Of a DNA stretch of 64,000 bases, positions 22,336 through 32,934 are shown one piece after another (the stretch's first letter is position 1; every line of letters begins with the position of its first letter). The stretch comes from Rhabdophis nuchalis. Its lineage: Eukaryota > Chordata > Lepidosauria > Squamata > Natricidae. The stretch lies in NCBI GenBank assembly GCA_039707465.1, contig CM077643.1:322033919-322097918 (forward strand). The letters run 5' to 3'. A program made the position numbers and the translations under genes. Below the pieces are notes generated by a model. It did not search any database, was not told where the DNA came from, and saw nothing but the letters and a program-made list of their open reading frames with translations.

Positions 22336-23340
22336 ATAGGTGGGTAGTTTGGGAGTTATACGGTGGTTGTGTGTACGTGTTTGTGTGTGCAGGTTTAGAT
22401 CTACACACAGATTGGTTGGCCATTTAATCAGACTGGGCCACAGCCGGGAACGGCTAGTCTCTAATAAAATGGAACTTTGTGTCATTGCTAGCCTTGGAGT
22501 CTTCTTTGGTTAGGAGTGTTACTTGGAACCCTGACAATTGCTTTGTTAATCCAGCCACCTGGGTAAATATAGGAGTTAATTCCACACAAATTCCTTTCTC
22601 TGTAGTATATTATAGTATATTATTTGTGCAATATCTGGATAATTTAAAAGACTGAAAACTGCCTCTGTTTCATGAACAGTAATGGGAAACTAGAAAACCA
22701 AGGAGCAAGATAGGATTCTTGCAGTGGAGAATATTGAGTCTAAAGAATAGGGAAAAGTGTGAGAAAAAGACCCAGAGTAAATCAGGTATAATTGTATGGC
22801 AGGGTTGCTGTAGTAGGCGTTGAGATTAATGTCAAGCTGTAGGAGACTAGCAAAATCAGGAAACAAGAACTACTAGGGATTTCTTGAAATATTTTTATTG
22901 CTGGTAATAAATCTCTCTATTGCTATCGCTAGAGAATCTTGAAAGTATTTCTCCTCTATAATTTACAAAAGTCATAGCAAATAATTTGTAGAGGATTTTA
23001 AGCCTGCAGGAGGTAAGGCTGAAAGCTGGAGATTGCCTTGAAGGAAATATTTGGGGTTAATATTTGGGGTCCAACAACATTCCTCACAGTAGAACATGGT
23101 ATTGGAAGCGGTTCAGGCTGGTTTAATGAGATAAGAGAGAGAGAGAAGGAAAACAAAAGCAGAATGGCAAGATTCTGTATATTATTATCTATCTCTATAA
23201 AGTATAATTATAGTTTTTCTATGGAGTCAGTTTCATGTTCTGGTCTAATTTTAGGGTTGTCACAAACCTTCTTTTCCAAACCACTAAGGTTGCTCCTACC
23301 ATGGCTCTGTTTTCTGCTTTGATATAGTCTCTTCTACCAC
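22336..23340. other. Intergenic part of duplication unit 1, no gene
   Basis: This is collinear with 34986-35193 plus 41026-41825 in unit 2. It contains the empty site (gacaattgctttgtt, 22533-22547) for the L1 inserted at 35194-41010. No exon was recognised; the frame 23038-23322 is conserved in the sister copy only because the duplication is recent. Confidence 0.6.
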
Positions 23341-23349
23341 CACCTATCT

Positions 23350-23590
23350 CCAGAAGTGGGTTCCTACCGGTTCAGACTGATTCGGCCAAGTAGATAGTAT
23401 CTTGGCTGGCCATGCCCTGAACCAGTTCTATCGCTGCTGCCATCTTGGTTTTTTTTTTGCTTCTGGCTTCAACAGAAACAATTTTTACTACTGTGCATGC
23501 GTGCATAGCGTGCATCAAATGCTCATGCACGCAAAGCATATCTCTGAGTGGAAAGGCAGTATCAGAGGCCAGAACCCACCCCTACCTAAC
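23350..23590. mobile_element. hAT-type MITE (family with GGTGGGTTCCTAC-like ends), unit 1
   Basis: The ends gtgggttcctaccgg and the inverse ccagaacccacccct match the family at 54955-55223 and 63342-63560. The sister copy is at about 41821-42060. Ends and target duplication are degraded. Confidence 0.55.
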
Positions 23591-24132
23591 TCCCAAAGTA
23601 GGTGTGGAGAGAGGTAGAGCTCCAATAGCATATGCTGCCTTTCAAGGAATCAAACGTCAAAATGCAAAAAAACAAGATAATTTCAACCACAATTGAGGCC
23701 AAAATTACTGTTGCTGAGCAAGGCAGTTGTTTTACAACCTTTCTTGCCACAATTGTTAAATGAATCCTATTCCACCCTCAAACTCGCATCGCTCATTCTC
23801 CGAGTCTTTCCATTTGTTGCTATCTATGAATATAAGAATCCAGTATTAACTGTACCTCTTTTATCTGTTCATATGTTATTAGCAAGACATTTTCTTTATC
23901 AATATACTTGTTCCATGCACAAAGATATTCTATATAGGATCCCAAGGGTAATATTAATTTTTTTAATCATGTTAGAACAGCAAACCTATGGCATGGGTGC
24001 CACAGTGGCACATGGAGCCATTTCTTAGGGCACACGAGGCGTTGCCCTGTCAGCTCCAGTGCACATGTGTGCGCTGGCCAGATGATTTAGGCCTTCTTTT
24101 GAGGCCGTTTTTCACCCTCTGGAGTCTTCAGG

Positions 24133-24837
24133 GAAGCGGAAGAGGCGGAGGTCTGAGGTGGTACGCAGTTTCAGGGGGCAGGTTGTTCCAGAGGGTAGGG
24201 CCCACCACAGAGAAGGCGCTTCCCCTGGGTGTCGCCAACTGGCATTGCCCAGCTGAAGGCACCCTGAGAAGGCCCTCTCTGTGGGAGCGGATCGGTCGAA
24301 GGGATGTATGGGGCAGAAGACGGTCTCGCATATAACTAGGTCCTGAGCCATGGAGCACTTTGAAGATGGTCGTCAAAACCTTGAAGCGCACCCGAAAGGC
24401 CACATGTAGCCAGTGCAGCTCGTGCAGGAGAGGTGTTATGTGGGAATGCCTGGAGGCTCCCGTAATCACCCGCGCGGCCGCATTCTGGACTAGCTGTAAC
24501 CTTCGAGTGCACCTCAAGGGGAGCCCCATGTAGAGAGTGTTACAGTAGTCAAGCCGGGATGTCACGAAGTTGCCTTGGGGAATCTGGGGAGGCAAGGAGG
24601 AAGGTAGGTAGAGGAAAAGAGAAGGAGAAATACAGTAAGTAGGCAGGTAGAGGGATAGATGAGAGGGGGGAATACAGTAGTTAGGTAGGAAGGTAGGTAG
24701 ATAGGTAGAGGTATAGAGAGAGAAGGTGAGAAATACGGTAGGTAGATACGTAGGTAGGTAGGTAGGTAGGTAGGTAGGTAGGTAGGTAGGTAGGGAGAGG
24801 GAGAGAGGGAAAAATACAATAGGTGGGTAGTTTGGGA
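24133..24837 (-). repeat. Duplication junction: L2/satellite block between units 1 and 2
   Basis: At 24132/24133 a hAT element (its continuation is at 42609 in unit 2) is cut and joined to the middle of an L2 fragment. At about 24837/24838 the satellite block is joined to DNA equivalent to 8195. The block itself is a third copy of the L2/satellite sequence at 21650-22335 and 34309-34985, so the breakpoint contains a piece of the duplicated unit itself. Confidence 0.75.
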
Positions 24838-25122
24838 GTTGAATTGAGATATCACCTTTTCCAGACCTGCTGAATGGTCCCCAACTTGGAACTAGCCCTG
24901 AGCCTCAATGAACTGTGCTACACACATTCAGAGCCATGGGATTATTTATGCTAGGCACACACCAGAGGTGGTTCTTTTCCAGCTTTCTGCAAATTGTGCC
25001 TTGTTGAGGGTTAAACTGTCAGATCTCTGTGAAAGATAAATTACTGTCACAAGGCGTGATATATTGAAGTGCATCACAAACACCTATCTCTTACTGCAGA
25101 GGGAAGAGCGTGGAAGAATGTA

Positions 25123-28100
25123 AGCCAATCTTTTTTTTTTTAATTGAAAAAGTTTTATTCAAACCAATTTTCCCCCTTTTTACCCCCCGACATATAATAT
25201 AAATCACATACCAATACTATACCCCCTCCCCTCCCCCTGTCTTAAAATTAATTTGTCATTCCAGTATTGTGTCCCCTCACCTCCAAACAATCATAATATA
25301 AATCTCTCTTAAAATAAGAATATCCCATTAACCCCATCTTCTAAATTAATTAAACATATATAAATCATAATATAAATTTCTCTAGACATAACCATATCCC
25401 GTTAATCCCATCTTCTAAATTAATTATGCATATGTATTTCCCCACCCTCCACCCTAACCCTCCCCCACCTCCCATTCAAACCCACCCCCCTGACTTCCGC
25501 TATACACCACTCTAATAATTCCAGACATCCCATGTAATATTTGCTCTATTCACATTGTTTCACTCACATATCACCCTATCAGTCTAAACGTTCTTACCTA
25601 AAGGCTACATAGTACTTCCTGGTCTGATATCTATTCTGTACATAATCAATCCACTTTACCCATTCCTGTGCATAATTCTCCTGTTTCTGATCTTTTAAAA
25701 AAGCTGAGATTTTTGCCATTTCAGCAAACCCCGCCACTTTTTGAATCCATTGATCAATTGTCGGTAAGAAATCTTTTTTCCAATGTTGAGCAATCAACAA
25801 CCTCGCTGCTGTAACCATATACAAAATCAATTTTGTTTCCCCTTTAGTAAAATCCTTAATTATACCCAATAAAAACATTTGCGGGATAAATTGTATTCTT
25901 TTCTTAAATACATTTTGCATAACCCACCATACTTTTATCCAAAAAGCTTTAACCTTATTGCAAGTCCACCATACGTGAAAAAAAGTAGCATCTAAACACC
26001 CGCATCTCCAGCATTTAGGTTGAACATTTGGGTACATACATGATAACTTCTTAGGATCTAAATACCATCTGTAAAACATTTTATAAAAATTCTCCCTTAA
26101 ATTCTGTGACTGCGTAAATTTAACATTCTGAACCCATATTTCTTCCCACGTATCCATCATAACCGGTTCATCAAGATTCTGAGCCCATTTAATCATACAA
26201 TCCTTCACCAATTCACTTTCTGAGTCTCTTTCTAACAATACATTATATATTCTTTTAATATGTTTTGGACCAGTCTCTTTTATCTGCTTGATCAGTTCAG
26301 CCTCTTTATCCATAAAGCCGACTCTACAGTCTTCTTTCCATCTCTTCTGTAACTGTATGTAATGTAACCAATTTAAAGTGATTCCTGCGTCCAACAATTG
26401 TTCCATAGTTTTCAATTGCCATTCAACCCCATCAAAAATAAGCACATCTTTATATAAACACCCCCCAAGTGACTTAGTATTTATAATCCACATGGTGTCT
26501 GCAAGATCCAACCAAAGCGGTATTTTATAATCCCAATTAGGCCGATGCTTCTTCCATATTCTCATCAAAGCACTTCGGAGAACATGGTTATTAAATGTTT
26601 TGTCCACCTTATCTTCGTAGAACAGATATGCATGCCAACCCAGAACAAGGTCATGACCTTCTATATTCAGTAGTTCAGATTTTGTTTTCCCAAACCAATC
26701 TGCCACACACGTCAGTGCCGCCGCTTCATAATACAATCGAAGGTTTGGAAGTCTAAGGCCACCTCTTTCACGAGTGTCTTGCATGATCTTCATCTTTACT
26801 CTCGGTTTTTTCTCCTTCCAAACGAATTTATTTAATGTTGCCTGCCATTCTAACAAGGTTTTATCTGATTTAAGCACCGGTATCATCTGAAATAAGAAGA
26901 TAAATCTAGGTAGAATATTCATTTTAATTGCTGAAATCCTTCCAAGCAAAGATAGTTGTAGCTTTTTCCAAACTTGAAGATCCTTCTGTATCTTTTGCCA
27001 CAACACTTCGTAGTTATTTGAAAAAAGTTTTGTATTTACTTCTGCAATTTGTATTCCTAAATATTTAACTTTAGAGACAATTTCGAAGCCTGCCAAACTT
27101 ACAAGTCTCTTTCTCTGAATCTCTGACATATTTTTAACCATCATTTTCGTTTTATTTTGATTCAGTTTAAACCCAGACACCATGCCAAATTCTGTAATAA
27201 TATTTTTCATCTGGATTATTGAATTCAGAGGATGTGAAAGGGTAACCACCAGATCATCAGCAAATGCCCTAGTTCTGTATTCCTTTTGCCTAATAATTAT
27301 ATCACTTAAAGAATTTGAGTCCCGAATTGTATTCAACAAGACTTCCAGAGTTAAAATAAATAACAATGGAGATAATGGGCATCCTTGCCTTGTACCTTTT
27401 TGTATATCAAAAGTTGTGGACAGATTTCCGTTGATAATAAGTTGTGCGTTTTGTTGCTGGTAAATTGCTCCAATCGCTTGTCGAAACCGTGGTCCCATAT
27501 CCATCTTTTCCAACGTCTTGGTTAGAAAATTCCAGTTCACACGATCAAAGGCTTTCTCCGCATCCAGAAAAACCAGCACTGCAGAGACCTGTTTATTCTT
27601 ATCAAGATAGTCAATTAAATCTATAAGTTGCCTTACATTCTCCTTCATATGTCTGCCTTCAATAAATCCTGCTTGGTCATAATGAATAACCTCTTGGATA
27701 ACTGGCATCAATCTGTTGGCAAGTACTTTAGCATATATTTTATAATCTGTATTTAGAAGAGATATCGGTCTGTAATCCTCTGGTTTCTTGGGGCCATCTT
27801 TGTCTTTAGGTATCACTGATATAAAAGCCGCTTTCCATGAGAGAGGTATTTTACCTCCTTGCTGAATATTAGAAAATAATTCTGTAAGATATTCAATCAT
27901 TTCCAATTGTAAAGTTTTATAGTAGATTGCAGTCAAACCATCAGTCCCTGGAGCCTTGGCTAATTTAAGTTGGTTTATAGCTAAAATAATCTCATCTGCA
28001 GTTATCATACGTTCTAAATTTGCCTTTTGAAGCATGGATATTTTAGTAACCCTTTTTCCTTCCAGAAAGTCGTCTATTAAGTTATTCTGTATATTATCCT

Positions 28101-28914
28101 GTAAATATAACTTGGTATAATAATCCACAAATGATTTTTTAATCAAATCTTGTTGGTATACCATTTTCCCTCCATATTCAATTCTATCAATAATTCTATT
28201 ATTCGTATTCTTTCTCAAGGTGTAGGCCAACCACCTACCAGGTTTATTAGCGTTAGCAAAAGTATTATGTTTAGCAAATTGTAAGTTAGTTGCTGTTTGT
28301 TCTGATATAAGCATTTGAAATTGATCTTTCAACAACTTTATCGCCATCTGGAGTGTCACATCTTTTGGTGTTACTATAAGTAACTGCTCCTTTTTTTTAA
28401 TTTCATTCTCCAAATCCATCCTCTTTTTCTGTCTGCTTTGTTTATGTTTAAAATTCATATGTATCAGGACCCCACGCATATAAGCTTTACTTGCATCCCA
28501 TACTATTTCAATAGGAGTACCTTTGTTCATATTAAAGCTAAAAAATTCCTTCATATGTTTTTTAAGTTCATCAACATTTTTTCCATATCTAAATAAATTT
28601 TCATTTACTCTCCATGACCTTCTTAACCTCTTCCCTAATTCAATCTCTAACCACACCGGGCTATGATCAGTTAACGTCCTGGAGAATATCTTAGTTTTCT
28701 TAGCTTTAGGAAGTAGATCCGGTGTTAGCAAAAAAAAATCAATCCTTGAAAAAGATTTATGCCTATCTGAATAAAACGAAAAGTCCATCTCACCTGGATG
28801 TTGTATCCTCCAAACATCTTTTAATTCCAAGTCATCTTTTAAATAAAAAAAACCTGTGGTAGTTTAGTGGCAACCTTAGTCATTGTTCTCTTGTCTATCC
28901 TTGGAGCCAATCTT
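25123..28914 (-). mobile_element. 5'-truncated L1 retrotransposon with 10-bp target duplication
   Basis: The element occupies 25131-28904 on the minus strand, with its poly(A) seen as the T-run from 25131. The direct repeat agccaatctt flanks it at 25123-25132 and 28905-28914; the last Ts overlap the tail. The empty site is seen upstream of copy 2 at about 8501-8514 (taagtcaatcttaa). It is truncated within the endonuclease domain, the usual result of incomplete target-primed reverse transcription. Confidence 0.9.
25594..28830 (-). CDS. L1 ORF2 (partial endonuclease, reverse transcriptase, C-terminal Cys domain)
   Basis: An uninterrupted frame of 1078 residues. It starts near the end of the APE-type endonuclease (SRIDFFL, TDHSPVWLEIE) and continues through the reverse transcriptase, whose conserved blocks include KAPGTDGL, SWKAAFISVIPK, DYRPISLLN, QAGFIEGRH, VFLDAEKAFD, GTRQGCPLSPLLF and the catalytic FADDLV (RT A and C blocks). 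It ends with a Cys/His cluster, CWRCGCLDATFFHVWWTC. A short frame upstream (28840-28904) continues the endonuclease in another frame across a run of eight Ts (in the coding sense), implying one frameshift close to the truncation. The frame has no ATG at its left boundary. The product in a full element nicks DNA and makes cDNA at the target. Confidence 0.9.
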   Translation of the reverse strand: MELKDVWRIQHPGEMDFSFYSDRHKSFSRIDFFLLTPDLLPKAKKTKIFSRTLTDHSPVWLEIELGKRLRRSWRVNENLFRYGKNVDELKKHMKEFFSFNMNKGTPIEIVWDASKAYMRGVLIHMNFKHKQSRQKKRMDLENEIKKKEQLLIVTPKDVTLQMAIKLLKDQFQMLISEQTATNLQFAKHNTFANANKPGRWLAYTLRKNTNNRIIDRIEYGGKMVYQQDLIKKSFVDYYTKLYLQDNIQNNLIDDFLEGKRVTKISMLQKANLERMITADEIILAINQLKLAKAPGTDGLTAIYYKTLQLEMIEYLTELFSNIQQGGKIPLSWKAAFISVIPKDKDGPKKPEDYRPISLLNTDYKIYAKVLANRLMPVIQEVIHYDQAGFIEGRHMKENVRQLIDLIDYLDKNKQVSAVLVFLDAEKAFDRVNWNFLTKTLEKMDMGPRFRQAIGAIYQQQNAQLIINGNLSTTFDIQKGTRQGCPLSPLLFILTLEVLLNTIRDSNSLSDIIIRQKEYRTRAFADDLVVTLSHPLNSIIQMKNIITEFGMVSGFKLNQNKTKMMVKNMSEIQRKRLVSLAGFEIVSKVKYLGIQIAEVNTKLFSNNYEVLWQKIQKDLQVWKKLQLSLLGRISAIKMNILPRFIFLFQMIPVLKSDKTLLEWQATLNKFVWKEKKPRVKMKIMQDTRERGGLRLPNLRLYYEAAALTCVADWFGKTKSELLNIEGHDLVLGWHAYLFYEDKVDKTFNNHVLRSALMRIWKKHRPNWDYKIPLWLDLADTMWIINTKSLGGCLYKDVLIFDGVEWQLKTMEQLLDAGITLNWLHYIQLQKRWKEDCRVGFMDKEAELIKQIKETGPKHIKRIYNVLLERDSESELVKDCMIKWAQNLDEPVMMDTWEEIWVQNVKFTQSQNLRENFYKMFYRWYLDPKKLSCMYPNVQPKCWRCGCLDATFFHVWWTCNKVKAFWIKVWWVMQNVFKKRIQFIPQMFLLGIIKDFTKGETKLILYMVTAARLLIAQHWKKDFLPTIDQWIQKVAGFAEMAKISAFLKDQKQENYAQEWVKWIDYVQNRYQTRKYYVAFR

Positions 28915-29453
28915 AATATATTTGAAACAATGCAGAAATATTGAGGAGCAGAGAAGCAAAGCTGGGTGAAAGGGAATGAGTGAAGCAGGATAAAATGATT
29001 TTTTTCCTTTTTCTTTCTTTTTCTGGGTTTTTGTTGTTGTTTTGAGAATGAAGAAAAATATTTGCAGATGTTTTAGATGTACTGACATTGCAGCCAAACT
29101 GAATGGCACTATACAAGAGGACATTACAATTTGTAACTGCAACCGCTTAAACTCTAGCAGAATATGTGTATATGGGGACATTGTCATTAGATGTTTCAAA
29201 ATTTAAAACTATGTTTTTCCATTTCATCCTAATAATATCCGTAATTGAAATGCCTTCAATTGTAGAAAAATCTTTTTTCCTGTTTTCGTTTTTATTTGGA
29301 AAGTTTGATTTGCACTGTAAACACATGTTTTAAATCACTGCCTTTCTTTGACAGCTGAAAACTACTTATATATTCATCTATTTTGCATTTAAAAGACAAA
29401 TTGTGTTGTTTGTTTGAACAGATCCCCCCCCCACATATATATATAAGGCAAAA
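28915..29453. other. Upstream region of pseudogene copy 3
   Basis: It is collinear with 8515-9052 upstream of copy 2. No independent gene was seen. Confidence 0.6.
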
Positions 29454-32121
29454 ATGACATATGTTAGAAAGAAGTTCATTGAGAATATGGAAAAAGGCAT
29501 GAAAGAAGGAGAGCTGATGACACCAGAAGAGATGCTGTTTAGTCATGAAGGAATTCAATACCCATCCGTCTTTTGCAACCCAGAGCAGTTCAAAGCTTTG
29601 GAGGCCTTCCAAGCTAGGAGTGATGATGTAGTTCTAGCAGGATACAGCAAATCTGGTGAGTTTATCAATAATAATATTGATAAAATTCAGTGAGTATTTC
29701 TATATGGTTAAGTTAGTTTTGAACAATAAAACATTAAGATAAGCAAGAGCATGCTTAATATAATGATCATTATGCACCATACAAATGGATAACTGGGTAG
29801 TACAATAGTATACATTATAAAAGTACAATAGCTGTGTTTACTATAGCTATTTGTTGATAAGTCCTTTAAATTTGGATAATTGTAATTACTGCAGTGCAAA
29901 TTCATTACATCTTCAGGATATGACTGTTTTCAAATTAAACCTCTGCCCTTTAGTAATTCAGAGATCTCATTTGAGGAAGTAACTGTAAATAGATTTGAAA
30001 TGGAGATTCCATACTAACTAGATAGCCAATTTGGTGTAGCAGTTAAGGCATCAAGCTAAATGAAATATAAAGCCAATTGGGTGACTTTGTGCCCTAAATC
30101 AGCCCTAAGAAGAAGGCAAGGGCGAACTACTTTCAAAAACTTCCAATCTTTCCACCCACCCACCTAATCTGGAAATATATTGCCTCGCTTGGCCAGAGGT
30201 GTCAAACTCAAGGCCTGGGGCTGGATTGGCCTGCAAGGTACTTAGATCTGGTCAGCAGGACCACCCTGGAGACAGTGAAGGACTGGCCCGGGATGCTTCT
30301 GCCAGCAAAAATGGATTCCTGAGCTCCGTTTCTGGCTGCCACAACCTCCTGCAACCTTCTGCCAGTGAAAATGCATGCAGCTTGCCCGAGATCTGTTTTC
30401 ACTAGCAGAGGATTGCAGGAGGCTGACAGCCAAAAATGGAGCTTGGGAGCCTGTTTCCACTGGCAGACAGCTTGGCCATCACCGGCGCCCTCCACAGGAA
30501 TGACATCAAACTGGCCACAGCCAATGTGGCCATGTCCAATCCAAGGTCAAACAAAACCCTGATATGGCCTTCAATGAAATAAAGTTTGACACCCCTACAC
30601 TAGGCCATTCTGTTCTCTAACATCTTTGCATTAATATACAGTAAGATACATCCGTTCCTGGTACAGGCAAGTGTATATAAGTTTTCAGTAATAAAAACTA
30701 GCTGAGGATAATTTTCAGAGAATATGATGCATTTTGGAAATATAATCTATGCTCTCTCATTTGATATTCTAATGTTTTTTTGGTTTTTAGGTACTGCTGC
30801 TGATTCGAAATCCAAAAGATGTTGCTGTATCTTTTTTCCATTTTTCGAACAACTTCAGTCCTATTCCTTCCTATGATACTTTTGAAGAGTTCTTTCGAGC
30901 TTTAATGATAGGAAAAAGTACAATTTCTATTCATTCCAATTGTTTAATGTCTGTAGATGTGAAAGAACATATCTACACATGTTTATGTTGGTATTGTTTT
31001 TATTCATTAGGGTATGCTTTGTTCAAGTAGAGACACTTCAAATTCAAATTTAGGTTCTCAGCTTATTTCAATAAATAATAGTTAACTCTATGAACAGATT
31101 CCTTTTCTGATAGAGGAACAAATAATATTTGAAAAGAGAAGTAAATATTTCTCATTGCATCAGTCCAGTCTACTTCATAGTAGCATTGTTATTGTAGGAA
31201 AAAATAAGAAGGTGTGCTATATATGCAGCCTTGAGCTTCTGCACAAAGGGCAGAGTATAAATTCAACTAATAAATCAATACAATAGCAGAAAAATATGTT
31301 CATTCATTCTGTATGCTGTCATTTTCCCATTTGAGAGGCCCAGAGAAGTAGATGAACCATGATCTAAGTCTAGGTGCAATTGCTACTGCTATTTCCAAAA
31401 TTGTAATTCAGTTTTTCAAAGTATTTCATTATAACCTCTGGCAGCTAGTGTAATTTCATGTAAAGCCATATATATTTATGTATACATATTTATCATACAT
31501 AAATAGTATTTATAATATTATTATTTTGGTTTAAATTTAGTTACAAATACTTAACAAAAAAATCTATCTCAAGAATGTTATTTAGATGGAATAATAATAA
31601 TCATAATAATTTTCCAGTTAACGTATATTGCTTGAATATGATCAGATTAGAAGCCATATCAGAACTGAGTAAGTACTACAATTGACATCTATGCAAAACT
31701 ACAATTTCTGAGTTTCCTAAATGCGGTATGATCACAAAATTAAACACTAGCAATGATGTTAATTTTTATGTGATTTTCATTTATAAATTAATTACTAATT
31801 AACACACAACATACCAGACATAATTAAAAAGAATAGAGTATTTTTTCTAGATAATAGCAATATTCAGGGACATTAGAACTGAGGAAAAAGGATTGAAAGA
31901 AGATAAACTCTATAGAGATGATATCCAGAGATCAGCTGCAATTTTCTATGAGTCATATATACATATTATGTCTGTTATCAATCTTGTTCTGATGTGATCT
32001 TAACTATTTTTTTGAAATTTCAATAGTGCCCTGGGGATCCTATATAGAGTATCTTTGTTCATGGAACAAGTATATTGATAAACAAAATGTCCTGCCAATA
32101 ACATATGAAGAGATAAAAGAG
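29454..32121 (+). pseudogene. SULT6B1: Sulfotransferase copy 3, pseudogene lacking exons 2, 3, 6 and 7
   Basis: Exon 1 is 29454-29655, exon 4 is 30791-30917 and exon 5 is 32027-32121, all with intact splice signals and open frames. Exon 1's intron runs after a few bases into sequence equivalent to intron 3 of copy 2 (about 11770), so a deletion of about 2.5 kb removed exons 2 and 3. After about 32315 the homology stops and resumes at 32935, equivalent to 18921, so exons 6 and 7 are also gone. Joining exon 1 to exon 4 shifts the frame, and the PAPS loop (split between exons 1 and 2), the catalytic His and the C-terminal motif are all lost. Exon 1 has Ser at the position where copy 2 has Cys65. 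No enzyme can be made. Confidence 0.9.
30194..30605. mobile_element. hAT-type element, shared with copy 2
   Basis: This is the sister of 12286-12693. Its ends are cagaggtgtcaaactc and tttgacacccct, with the target duplication (cgcttggc before, cactaggc at 30598-30605) slightly diverged. Confidence 0.8.
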
Positions 32122-32354
32122 GTACAGTTCTTATATTCATAAAAACAATGAATGGAAAGACTTAAAGAAAGAACAATGTGAGATTCAAGGTGGAGTAGGA
32201 ATTTAAGACCATATCTTTCTGGAACAAATCAGATCAGAATTCTAATCACTGCTAGATGTGCAGAATCCCTTCCAGATAACAATGAAGCTTTCCCAGCATT
32301 TCTGCTAGAGTACAAGTCACATGCCAAAATATTCTAGACTTTCCTTAAATGCAC

Positions 32355-32688
32355 TGTGTAGTTGTATCATGATTGGAAGATTGGTGCTGATTGGTGCTGA
32401 TTGGTGCTATCTGCGTGTTCACTGTTCATTTGTATTGTAATGGCCTGGGTAGTGGGTGAGGCTCATCTGTTGGCCAGTGCTGGTTTCCAGATGTCTGGTA
32501 GGCAGGAGGTATCATCACATTTGTTCATGTTGTGGGGGTGTTTCTCTAGTTCGATGGCTTCTCTGATTATTCTCTTGTTGAGCTATTCCATTTTTGAGAT
32601 TAATTTTGAAGGAACCAATACAAATGAACAATGAACATACAGATAGCACCAATGGGCACCAATCAACCAATCATGATACAACTACACA
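32355..32688. repeat. Fold-back element next to pseudogene copy 3
   Basis: Sequence from 32355 (tgtgtagttgtatcatgattgg) through about 32440 is the inverse of about 32612-32688, giving arms of roughly 75-85 bp with TTGGTGC repeats. The interior (about 32440-32610) matches intron 4 of copy 2 at 14490-14650. It lies exactly in the segment where copy 3 lost exons 6 and 7. Confidence 0.65.
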
Positions 32689-32880
32689 GCCAATCAACCC
32701 ACTCACAGCAACAAAACCAGCATTCCACTACCCCCTACACCAAGACTTATAGAAAGAAGGCAGCTCCGAAGCCGCAGTATCCAGCCTGAAGATGGTGAGT
32801 GAGACCTCGCTGAAATGTTGCCAAGACAATCTCAATCTTATACGGTAAAAGACCCGAACACAACAAGACCAGCATATTTA
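32689..32880. repeat. Interspersed repeat tail, possibly Penelope-like
   Basis: A degenerate segment at about 32785-32820 (CTGAAGA, a five-base-pair stem, then GAAAT) resembles part of a hammerhead fold as found in Penelope-like terminal repeats. It is followed by tatacggtaaaagaccc. The classification is tentative. Confidence 0.35.
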
Positions 32881-32934
32881 TTTTTATTTTATTAAATTTA
32901 TACCCCGCCCTTCTCCTACAGAAGGACCCAGGTT

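Larger units (their letters stand above)
8195..24132 (+). repeat. Large tandem duplication unit 1
   Basis: This unit holds sulfotransferase copy 2, an FMR1-like exon fragment, an L2/satellite block and the left part of a hAT element. It is collinear with unit 2 (24838-42608) except for insertions and deletions: a Gypsy fragment specific to this unit, two L1s specific to unit 2, and exons 2, 3, 6 and 7 missing from unit 2. The two units are in direct orientation, separated by the junction at 24133-24837. Confidence 0.85.

Noticed and set aside
23038..24028. Open frames identical in both duplication units (94, 71, 83 and 111 residues; also at 41506-42499)
   Set aside because: Identity simply reflects the recent duplication. 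They overlap a degraded hAT MITE and show no family motif or splice structure.
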